A DNA stretch of 64,000 nt, from NCBI GenBank assembly GCA_018001935.1, contig JAGNHB010000003.1, forward strand, positions 1 through 64,000, written 5' to 3'. The notes under the pieces were generated by a model. The model was given only the letters and a program-made list of their open reading frames with translations, had not been told where the DNA came from and searched no databases. The stretch is from Acidobacteriota bacterium (GTDB lineage Bacteria > Acidobacteriota > JAAYUB01). Of the stretch, positions 41,701 through 48,423 are shown piece by piece (the first letter of the stretch is position 1; each line of letters opens with the position of its first letter). Made by a program: the position numbers and the translations under genes.

Positions 41701-42417
41701 CAGGTGTTGCGCGCCGAGTTCGTGATACACGTTCCCGATGCCCTGTGCGTGATTCGCCTTTTCGTAGATCGTCAAGGCCGCCTGGGCCAGGGCCAGCGCT
41801 TCAGACGGTTTACCCATCCTGAAGAGGACGGTGCTTCGGCAGAAGCAGACATCTCCCTGACCAACGAGGTCACCGGCTTTCTCAAAAAGAACCCGAGCCT
41901 TCTCAAACATTTCCAGGGCTTGCCGATTTTCTCCCCGTATTTGGGCGATCGCACCCCGATACGTCCACACCTTCCCCTGGCTGGAGAGGTCCCCCAGTTT
42001 TTCATAAAGCGCAAAGGCCTGGTCGTAGTAGGTCAAGGCCCGGGAATAGTCGTCGATATCCTCGAAATAGTTGCCGGTCTGCAGAAGGGCAGCGGCGAGG
42101 AGCCGCTCGTCTCCGAATTCCGCCAAGGCGATGCAGGCGATCCCCAGACGATCCCCGGGTGAAAGTTCTCCCTCGAGTTTTGGGGGACTCTTGCGAGCAA
42201 AGCTCAGGATTGCTTCCCCCGACAGGGTGGGCCGGTTTTCCCTGATGTAGTGCCGCAACCCCTGCTCGCCGCTCGTCTTCCAGGCAGTTACCATTGCCGG
42301 CATATGATCGGGAAAGGCCTGCGCATCAGACGTCCCATCGTCCGGAACGACCACGGCGCCACAGAAAAACACACAGGTCAAGACGTGAATCGCCGCGGCT
42401 TTCGCCAGCCGACCCAT
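38800..42417 (-). CDS. Secreted TPR-CHAT domain protein (caspase-like peptidase family)
   Basis: 1205-residue protein with a signal peptide (AAAIHVLTCVFFCGAVVV). About 17 tandem 40-residue TPR units span residues 85-770, several almost identical (GNVYKSRGDIHFRMGEVKQAL type), then a helical spacer. The C-terminal CHAT domain (about 880-1205) has LIVAPDGVLAKLPFEML, the His motif HFATHG (His1044) and the Cys motif LSGCETGLG (Cys1088), so the dyad is intact. CHAT proteases are regulated cysteine peptidases; TPR-CHAT proteins often sense protein partners. ATG 42417 has GGAGG 6 nt upstream. A weak GCGACA-17-TAAACT promoter may lie at 42480-42508. Confidence 0.9.
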   Translation of the reverse strand: MGRLAKAAAIHVLTCVFFCGAVVVPDDGTSDAQAFPDHMPAMVTAWKTSGEQGLRHYIRENRPTLSGEAILSFARKSPPKLEGELSPGDRLGIACIALAEFGDERLLAAALLQTGNYFEDIDDYSRALTYYDQAFALYEKLGDLSSQGKVWTYRGAIAQIRGENRQALEMFEKARVLFEKAGDLVGQGDVCFCRSTVLFRMGKPSEALALAQAALTIYEKANHAQGIGNVYHELGAQHLASGDPRQALADFDRALGYYEKAGNPFGVAAAHEYRGNIFLRQGEAEKALTEYEKSLKIHEKGGSAAGQGGLCYRIGNLFAQTGDLARARSMYEKSLSFLEKSGNLVELGSAYKAMGNLAFRTGDNAGALDLYTKALVFYEKTENAAGQGNVYKSRGDIHFRMGEVKQALAMYDQAYIFHDRAHSLLGLGSIYKSRGDVIRYTGDLARALTQYDMALQCFEKGGSTLGQANVYRTRGDVFGGSGDGARALEMYGKALSLYEKAKSPGGQGHVYKSRGDILLGEGDLAGALEMYDKALPYFEKINSPWGQGSVYQQRGRAFFRLGDRSRALEMYDRSIALYEKASSPIGRGIVFLGRGEVYSSLADDGRAMSMYEAALKEFDRAGYPEGRAEALFGEAGLMAKAKKPREALARYEEALALLEGIRRRSGLEELKSGFMRKESGNYERASLFMLGNGFGENAFRAVEGVRARLFLDRLAENQVDLSKGVPPELKVKRDEGESRLAILRDQRRDLLAEDLEEGERNRRLEALSVDIAAAEMSLEELRASIRLQNPLFASVEYPEIPTAEHVRKRILRPGEALLEYYLGGEEAWCFVLSRDAFLPVRLPAARAAIERDVKLLLGTLLSTRSGEGPSAGERLYGCLIGPLEKHIRGKKLIVAPDGVLAKLPFEMLWKRVRGEVSFLVETHEVRYIPSAAVLAFYRRKYEGGKASGGFIGFGDPVYDYENFLKHNTEKGVQVSLDGLAPRGKGPGSILLERLPASGEEVRNVGELFRGQKREGTIRLREAAREGNVRELGLKGYSYIHFATHGIVSETFQALALSRAPDDADDGLLTMGEVMNLDWDARLVFLSGCETGLGAVEQGEGITGLARAVMYAGSPAAVVSLWSVTDEGAREFVTRFYQILLTQGRTPADALRAAKMELLRGSGRGGGSLRERGGTVRKDPKDSGDRKNTEDRSSPFYWAPFVLYGE

Positions 42418-42822
42418 CCCCCACCTCCACGCAGTCACTTTTACCTGATCCCGGCCCACCCCGGAAAACACAGGAGGGAAGTTTATCCACAATGGCCCGG
42501 ACTGTCGCCGGATCCCTCCCGGAGCAGGCCTTTCACGGCGGGGGGCGTGCCCGGGTGAGAGCGGGGATCCTGCCGGCCTGTTTCCCTTCCGGTATCGGGC
42601 CGTCTCAGGGGTCCCGCCTGGCCCCTCCCACCTCGATGCCGAGGGCAAGTGCTCTTCATGCTTCCTTCTCAGCCCGGGGTATTTTCTTCGCGGATCCGTG
42701 TGGACGAAGAGAAAAATAGACAAAAAGCCGGTAAAAATCAACGTAAAAAAAACGGGGGGATCATCACCCGGCCCCGCCTCCCTCACGCGGCTCAGAAGAA
42801 CGCGGCCGCGGAAACCCGGAAC
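42418..42822. other. Intergenic region between the Hyf-like operon and the CHAT gene
   Basis: 405 bp with no gene. It holds a probable terminator of the upstream operon (42742-42775) and a weak candidate promoter for the CHAT gene. Nothing else was recognised. Confidence 0.6.
42742..42775 (-). terminator. Possible intrinsic terminator after the Hyf-like operon
   Basis: On the minus strand a short G/C stem (GGG...CCC around TGATGAT) is followed by CG and eight T residues, 70-80 nt after the small-subunit stop. The stem is weak, so confidence is moderate. Confidence 0.45.
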
Positions 42823-43578
42823 TCACCTTGCGCGGCCGAGGAGGGCGAGGAGACCGTTGATCACCGTCAGGGGGTGCGGGGGGCAGCCGGGCACGTAGAG
42901 GTCGACAGGGTGCCGCGCGAAGAACTCCCGGCTCACGCCGGGGGCGCCGTCGAAGACCCCGCCGGAGATGGCGCAGGCGCCCGCGGCCACGACGATCCGT
43001 GGCTCCGGCGTCGCCAGGAGGGTGTCCTCCAGGGCCGCGGCCATGTTGGCGGAGACGGGCCCGGTGATCACGATGCCGTCGGCGTGCCGGGGGGAGGCCA
43101 CGAACTCGATGCCGTAGCGCCCCATGTCGAAGTTCACGTTCCCGCAGGCGTTCAGCTCCGCCTCGCAGCCGTTGCACCCGCCCGCGGACACCTGCCGCAG
43201 CTTCAGCGAACGCTTGAACCGCTTCCGCAGGTCCGCCCGCACGACCACGGCCGGGCGGCCGCCGGCGGGCGTCCCGGCGCCCAGCACCAGGGACTCGCGG
43301 CGGTCCGACGCCAGCCGGTGCTCCACCGTGAACGCCAGCGCCCCGGCGGGGCAGGCTTTCGCGCACTCGCCGCAGAAGACGCAGCGCCCCAGGTCCAGGG
43401 ACAGGGGCGACGGCGCGACGGCTTTCGACGGGCAGACGCCGGCGCAGGCGCCGCAGGCGGTGCACGCGTCGGGGCGGACCCCGGGGAGCCCGCGGAAGGG
43501 CGCGGCAACGGGGGCCGTCCGCGGGTCGGGCACCGCGGGGCGCCCGTGGCGGTAGCGGGAATAGATCAGGCGGTACAT
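42823..43578 (-). CDS. Hydrogenase-4-like small subunit fused to a two-cluster ferredoxin domain (HyfH+HyfI-like)
   Basis: 251-residue electron-transfer subunit. Residues about 35-85 hold two [4Fe-4S] motifs (CTACGACAGVCP and CVFCGECAKACP), as in HycF/HyfH/NuoI. The rest is a NuoB/HycG-like domain with GGCNGCEAELNACGN, GACAISGGVF and YVPGCPPHP, retaining the Cys set for the proximal cluster. HycF and HycG functions are thus joined in one chain. It is the last gene of the hyfB-C-E-F-G-I-ordered operon. GGGAG is 6 nt before the ATG. Together with the large subunit it should form a membrane-bound redox arm. Confidence 0.85.
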   Translation of the reverse strand: MYRLIYSRYRHGRPAVPDPRTAPVAAPFRGLPGVRPDACTACGACAGVCPSKAVAPSPLSLDLGRCVFCGECAKACPAGALAFTVEHRLASDRRESLVLGAGTPAGGRPAVVVRADLRKRFKRSLKLRQVSAGGCNGCEAELNACGNVNFDMGRYGIEFVASPRHADGIVITGPVSANMAAALEDTLLATPEPRIVVAAGACAISGGVFDGAPGVSREFFARHPVDLYVPGCPPHPLTVINGLLALLGRAR

Positions 43579-43733
43579 GAGGCGACTCCCATGGATGCCA
43601 GGATGTGGGAAACGGAACCACGAAATGCACGAAAAACGCAAAACAGATGAGCACCCGGAGTCTGCCTGGGCCCGGATCGGAGGTTGAAGGCTCGAGACCC
43701 GGTGGAAGCTACCGGAAGAGGCGCTCCTCGGAC

Positions 43734-43778
43734 TGGTCTGACCTGTCTGACCGGTCGGACTGGTCGGACCGGTCGGAT
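43734..43778. repeat. Five tandem 9-bp units (YGGTCNGAC type)
   Basis: TGGTCTGAC, CTGTCTGAC, CGGTCGGAC, TGGTCGGAC and CGGTCGGAT lie head to tail in the 256-bp gap between the Hyf-like large- and small-subunit genes. An AACCACGAAATGCACG-type repeat lies at 43616-43640. Confidence 0.8.
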
Positions 43779-43834
43779 CCTTCCGGTCAATTCCAAGGCC
43801 GATACCGACGCTGCTGAGAGGCGGGGAGATAAGT

Positions 43835-45337
43835 TCATAAATCGAACCCGCAGTAAGAGAGGTTGAAGCTCTTGTTGCAGAGGGGGAAGTCGGAGATGCC
43901 GCACCCCCGCACCGCCAGGGCCAGGCCGAACCAGTTGTGGAAGGACGGGTCCACCACCTTGTGCCGGGCGATCCGGCCGGCGTCGTCGGTGATCCCCACG
44001 TGGACGGTCTCGCCCCGCCACCCTTCCACCATGGACACCGCGAGGTACGCCCCGGCCGCCGGCGGGATCGCCGTGCACCCCGCCGAGCCTTCCGGAAGGC
44101 CGCCCAGCCACGCGTCGATCATCGCCGCCGACCGGGCGATCTCCTGCACGCGGACCTCCGCCCGCGCCAGAACGTCCCCGCCCAGGGCCCGGACCCGGTC
44201 CAGGGCCGTCGCGCGGTACGTGCCCACGGGGTGGCTCCGGCGCACGTCCACCGGCAACCCCGAGGCCCGCCCCGCCGGGCCCACCAAGCCGATGCGCCGG
44301 GCGGTTTCGGGGCTGACGGTCCCGGTCCGCTCCATCCGGGAGAGGACCCCCGCCGAGGAGGCGACCACGTCGGCGATCAGGGCGGCGTCTGCAGCCACGG
44401 CCGCGAGGGTGCGGCGAATCCTCGCCGCGGTTTCCCCGTCGGGGTCGGGCCCCACGCCGCCGGGACGGACGAGCCCCCGCCCGTAGCGGCTGCCGCACAG
44501 GGCCAGGCTCGAGTTGATGGTCAGGGTGCGCAGGGCCCCGAAGATGGCGCTCCCCGACAGGTAGGCCACGTCGTTGCAGAGGGCGGAAAGGTCGCCCAGG
44601 TGGTTGCCCGCCCGTTCCAACTCGAGGCCGACGGCGCGGAGCGCGGCGCCGCGGTCGCCGACCCGGGCTTCCCCGAGGGCCTCCAGCAGGCCGCAACAGG
44701 CCCAGGCGTGGGCCACCGCCGAGTCGCCCGCGATGGACTCGGCCAGGAGGCACCGTTGGAGATCCCGCATTTGCGGTTCGGCTTCCAGCAGCGTCTCGAC
44801 CCCCCGGTGCTGATAACCCAGCTGGATCTCCAGGTGGTGGACCCGTTCGCCGGTGCACTGGAAGCGGAAGTGCCCCGGTTCGATGACGCCGGCGTGCACC
44901 GGCCCCACCGCCACCTCGTGCACCTCCTCGCCCGCCATGGCGAAGAAGGGGTAGCTTTCGGGCTCGAGGGAGCGGTCGGCGCGATCCCACGCGTAGCGGA
45001 CCGGCTTGAGCCACGGGTGGCCCTCCGGGCGCACGCCGAACTGCTCGAAGATTTCCCGTTCGAAGAGGTGCACCGCCGGGTTCCCGGGCGTGGCCGAGGG
45101 GAACGCCCCGCCGTCGGGGATCTTCGCCGACGCCGCGTGAAGGAGCGACCGGTCGTCGTCGGCCGTCACGGCCACCAACCGCACGCCGCCCGCTTCCCGG
45201 AGCCCGAAGAAGGCCACGACCCGGTGGCCCGCGTCACCCTTCTCCACCAGGTCCGACGCGAGGTCCGCGGGGTCCGCCACCGGGACGTCCCGCCACGGGG
45301 CCCGCTCCTGGTTTCGTATTTCCAACCATTTCATCAT
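43835..45337 (-). CDS. HyfG/HycE-like large subunit lacking nickel ligands (Ehr-type)
   Basis: 500-residue protein with an N-terminal NuoC-like domain (about 1-125, HLFEREIFEQFGV) and a NuoD/HycE-like domain (about 135-500, HHLEIQLGYQHRGVETLLEA). In [NiFe] enzymes the next motif is RxCGxC; here it is LLAESIAGDSAVAH, with Ala203 and Ser206 in the Cys positions. The C-terminal DPCxxC is replaced by FPLCNKSFNLSYCGFDL. No Ni site is therefore expected. Such complexes have been described as energy-converting-hydrogenase-related (Ehr). The substrate is unknown. The Shine-Dalgarno is weak (GGTGAG). Confidence 0.85.
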   Translation of the reverse strand: MMKWLEIRNQERAPWRDVPVADPADLASDLVEKGDAGHRVVAFFGLREAGGVRLVAVTADDDRSLLHAASAKIPDGGAFPSATPGNPAVHLFEREIFEQFGVRPEGHPWLKPVRYAWDRADRSLEPESYPFFAMAGEEVHEVAVGPVHAGVIEPGHFRFQCTGERVHHLEIQLGYQHRGVETLLEAEPQMRDLQRCLLAESIAGDSAVAHAWACCGLLEALGEARVGDRGAALRAVGLELERAGNHLGDLSALCNDVAYLSGSAIFGALRTLTINSSLALCGSRYGRGLVRPGGVGPDPDGETAARIRRTLAAVAADAALIADVVASSAGVLSRMERTGTVSPETARRIGLVGPAGRASGLPVDVRRSHPVGTYRATALDRVRALGGDVLARAEVRVQEIARSAAMIDAWLGGLPEGSAGCTAIPPAAGAYLAVSMVEGWRGETVHVGITDDAGRIARHKVVDPSFHNWFGLALAVRGCGISDFPLCNKSFNLSYCGFDL

Positions 45338-45441
45338 GACTCACCACCAACCCGGACAAGAACCACGAAATACACGAAAAACACGAAAAAAACGGATGCG
45401 ACCGCAAAATCCTGCCCGAACGTCAACGCATTGCGGTCAAA

Positions 45442-46857
45442 TCACCCGCCAAGGTATGCCGCGGCCTCCCGGAGGAGCCGGGTCAACGGGGCGACCGCCC
45501 AGCAGCCCACCGTCGCCGCCGCCAGGAGAAAAGCCGCCTGGGGCCAGTAGTTCGCCGCCGGGATGCGCCCCGGGCGAAGCTTCCCGATCGGCGTGCCGAA
45601 GGCCATCCCCAGCACCGAGCGCCCCATCCCGAAGACGATGACGGCGATCAGGAGCGCGAAAGGCACGATCATCCACCCCCAGCCCCGCCCCAGCATGGCC
45701 TGGATCATAAAGAACTCGCTCAGGAAGGCGGGGGACGGCGGGAAGGCAGCCAGGGCCGCGAAGCCCGCGAGCCAGAGCCCGCCGCTGGCCGGGTCGGCGC
45801 GGAGCACGCCGCGGACGTCGTCGATTTCCTTGGTGCGGTAGCGGTGGAGGATGTTCCCCGCGGTGAGGAAGCACCCCGCCTTGGCCAGGGAGTGGGAGGT
45901 CAGGTGGATGACGGCCGCCAGGAGGCCGATCCCGCCCAGCCCCGCCCCGATGGCGGCCAGGCCCATGTTCTCCACCGAGGAGTAGGCCAGGAGGCGCTTG
46001 TAGTTCCGGCTTCGCAGCACGAAGACGGCGCACACGAACAGCGAGAGGAACCCCATCACCAGCAGCAGGCGGGAGACGGCCTCGCCCCGCCCGGCCCGCT
46101 CCGCGATCTTCATGAAGCGCAGGATGCCCAGGAACGCCGTGTTGAGCAGCGCCCCCGACAGCATGGCGGAAATGGGGGAGGGCGCCTCGGCGTGGGCGTC
46201 GGGGAGCCAGGCGTGCACGGGGGCCAGCCCCACCTTGGTACCGAAGCCGACCAGCAGGAACGGGATGGAGAGCCCCAGCCAGAAGGGGTTGATGCCGCGG
46301 GCGTTCGCTTCCAGGTCGGCGAAGAAGAGGGTGTCCCCCGGGCCGAGCCCCATGGAGAGCAGCAGGATCCCCACGAAGGCCAGGGCGATCCCCACGGAGC
46401 AGATGAAGACGAACTTCCAGGTGGCCTCCAGGGCCGCCCGGTTCCCCTCGTAGTAGAGGAAGGGCGCCCCCGCCAGGGTCGTGGCTTCCATGAAGACCCA
46501 CAGGAGCCCCAGGTGCGTGGAGAGGAGCAGGCCGGTCATGGAGAAGAGAAAGAGCAGCAGGAAGACCGCGTAGAAAGTGTGCCAGCGGGCGGTCAGGCCC
46601 GAGCGCTTCAGGAAGACGCCCTGGTAGAAGGAGGTCCCGAAGTTCAGGACGGACAGGAGGAGCAGGAAGAGGATGTTCAGCGGGTCGATGGCGAAGTACG
46701 GCGTCCAGGAATCCGGCCTCAGCCAGAGGGCGACCGTCCCTGCCAGGTGCCCGACGGCGAACAGCTTGATCACGAAGGCGTTCAGCCGGGGCGACCGGAG
46801 GGGCAGCAGCAGGGCGGCGAGGGCCAGGGGGGAGAGGAGAAGCAGCGCGATGACCAT
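45442..46857 (-). CDS. hyfF: Hydrogenase-4 component F-like antiporter subunit
   Basis: 471-residue polytopic protein of the NuoL/M/N (Mrp antiporter-like) superfamily. Motifs include WVFMEATTLAGAPFLYYEGN, GFGTKVGLAPVHAWLPDAHAEAPSPISAMLSG, NYKRLLAYSSVENMG and TSHSLAKAGCFLTAGN, with the conserved Glu in TM5 and Lys in TM7 and TM8. It presumably conducts H+ or Na+ for the Ehr-like complex. A 104-nt gap with AACCACGAAATACACG repeats (45361-45395) separates it from the large-subunit gene. Confidence 0.87.
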   Translation of the reverse strand: MVIALLLLSPLALAALLLPLRSPRLNAFVIKLFAVGHLAGTVALWLRPDSWTPYFAIDPLNILFLLLLSVLNFGTSFYQGVFLKRSGLTARWHTFYAVFLLLFLFSMTGLLLSTHLGLLWVFMEATTLAGAPFLYYEGNRAALEATWKFVFICSVGIALAFVGILLLSMGLGPGDTLFFADLEANARGINPFWLGLSIPFLLVGFGTKVGLAPVHAWLPDAHAEAPSPISAMLSGALLNTAFLGILRFMKIAERAGRGEAVSRLLLVMGFLSLFVCAVFVLRSRNYKRLLAYSSVENMGLAAIGAGLGGIGLLAAVIHLTSHSLAKAGCFLTAGNILHRYRTKEIDDVRGVLRADPASGGLWLAGFAALAAFPPSPAFLSEFFMIQAMLGRGWGWMIVPFALLIAVIVFGMGRSVLGMAFGTPIGKLRPGRIPAANYWPQAAFLLAAATVGCWAVAPLTRLLREAAAYLGG

Positions 46858-46867
46858 GAACGCCCCC

Positions 46868-47503
46868 TCAGTCCCGAAGGTGGACCAGGGCGTCCACCCG
46901 GGTCTCGTCCCAGGTGGACTTGATCTTGGTGACGAAGAGGCCCAGGAGGAAGATCAGCATGAAGACGTCCAGCAGGATCCCCAGGTGGACCAGGAAAGGC
47001 ATCTCCCGGGCCACGGCCAGGGAGAGCAGGAAAATGCCGTTCTCCAGCATCATGTAACCGATGGCGTGGGTGATGAGCATCCGGCGCGTGACGATGAGCA
47101 GGAGCGCCAGCAGGATGACGGAGACCGCGACCCCGAAGTGAAAGGTCCGGTCGGCCCGCATGGCCCCCGTGGCGGTCCCGGCCAGGAAGAAGCCCAGGGC
47201 GAAGATGACGCCCGCCAGCACCAGGGAGTGGAAGGGGGAGAGCACCGGCGACAGATCTCGCCGAACCTCGTTCTTCCGGACCACCCGCAGCAGGAACAGC
47301 GGGATGACCACGGCCTTGAAGCCCAGGGTCTCCACCGCCGGGATCACGAAACTCCAGGGGTGCGACGGGTCGAACTCCAGCAGCACCAGGACGAAGAGGA
47401 CCATCCCCTGCAGGGCCAGCACCCGCACGTACGACTCGAGCCGCCCCGTGGCGGCGCTGTAGAGCATGGTCACGCCGAAGAGCAGGATGAGGAAGTGGGT
47501 CAT
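46868..47503 (-). CDS. hyfE: Hydrogenase-4 component E-like membrane subunit
   Basis: 211-residue protein with about six membrane helices. The C-terminal part (ITHAIGYMMLENGIFLLSLAV, then DVFMLIFLLGLFVTKI) resembles NuoK and is diagnostic of HyfE. It overlaps the HyfC-like stop by 4 nt (ATGA) and is 10 nt from hyfF. It is part of the membrane arm of the nickel-free complex. Confidence 0.85.
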   Translation of the reverse strand: MTHFLILLFGVTMLYSAATGRLESYVRVLALQGMVLFVLVLLEFDPSHPWSFVIPAVETLGFKAVVIPLFLLRVVRKNEVRRDLSPVLSPFHSLVLAGVIFALGFFLAGTATGAMRADRTFHFGVAVSVILLALLLIVTRRMLITHAIGYMMLENGIFLLSLAVAREMPFLVHLGILLDVFMLIFLLGLFVTKIKSTWDETRVDALVHLRD

Positions 47504-48423
47504 GAGAGGCCTCCGAATCGGCCGAGGAGCAGGATCACCAGGACCACCAACCCGTTGGCGGACATCAGCGACACGAACGCCGGGACGTGGTCCATGCGCA
47601 GCCTCGCGGTGAGCGACTCCACCACCCCCACGGCCACGGCGGTCAGGAGGAGGAAGCCGGCCAGGGCGCCGGCCGAGGCCGCGGGCCCCCACGCCGGGGG
47701 GATGACCAGGGCGCCCGCCAGGCAGCCGAAGACCGTCATCTTCAGGGCGGCAGCGTACTGGATCAGCGCGAGGTCCGGCCCCGAGTGGTCCAGCACCATC
47801 ACCTCGTGGATCATGGTGAGTTCCAGGTGGGTGTTGGGGTCGTCCACCGGGACGCGGCACCCCTCGGTGAGCAGCATCAGGAAGAAGGTGAAGAGGGAGA
47901 GGGCCAGAGCCACCTGCAGCAGGCCGCCCGGGAGGGCCGGGGACGGGAGCAGGTCGGCGAAGGAGTACGCCCCGCGCGCAGCGCTGAGGGCCCCGAGGAC
48001 CAGGAAGAACGCCGGCTCCACCAGGCAGGAGAAACTGGCCTCCCGGCAGGCGCCCATCCCCTCGAAGCTGCTCCCCGTGTCCAGCGCGGCGAGGATGGTG
48101 AGGAATTTGCCCGGCCCCAGCAGGTAGACGAAGACGATGAAGTCCCCCTGGAAGGAGAACACGGCCCTTCCGCCGGTGAGCGGGAGCATCAGGCCCGCCA
48201 TGAGCAGCGCCGCCAGGTTGACGGAGGGCGCCAGGGCGAAGACGGGCGTCGTGACGGGGCTGACCACCCGCCCCTTCCGCAGGAGCCGGCGGATGTCGTA
48301 CAGGGGCTGCAACAGCGGCGCCCCGCGGCGGCCGGCCCACCTCGCCTTCACCCGGTTGACGACCCCGACGAACAGGACCGGGCCGGCCAGGAGGATCAGG
48401 AGGTTGAGCGGCACGTGGGTCAT
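47500..48423 (-). CDS. hyfC: Hydrogenase-4 component C-like (NuoH/HycD) membrane subunit
   Basis: 307-residue polytopic protein of the NuoH/HycD family with PLYDIRRLLRKGRVVSPVTTP near the N-terminus and CRVPVDDPNTHLELTMIHEVM, the conserved acidic loop that contacts the redox arm. It couples the peripheral subunits to the membrane arm. Starts and stops overlap both neighbours by 4 nt. Confidence 0.9.
   Translation of the reverse strand: MTHVPLNLLILLAGPVLFVGVVNRVKARWAGRRGAPLLQPLYDIRRLLRKGRVVSPVTTPVFALAPSVNLAALLMAGLMLPLTGGRAVFSFQGDFIVFVYLLGPGKFLTILAALDTGSSFEGMGACREASFSCLVEPAFFLVLGALSAARGAYSFADLLPSPALPGGLLQVALALSLFTFFLMLLTEGCRVPVDDPNTHLELTMIHEVMVLDHSGPDLALIQYAAALKMTVFGCLAGALVIPPAWGPAASAGALAGFLLLTAVAVGVVESLTARLRMDHVPAFVSLMSANGLVVLVILLLGRFGGLS

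Noticed and set aside
43835-45337. Functional [NiFe] active site in the HyfG-like protein
   Set aside because: The N-terminal CxxC positions are Ala and Ser, and the C-terminal DPCxxC is absent. The remaining cysteines (CC at 214-215, C487, C496) are not in ligand spacing.
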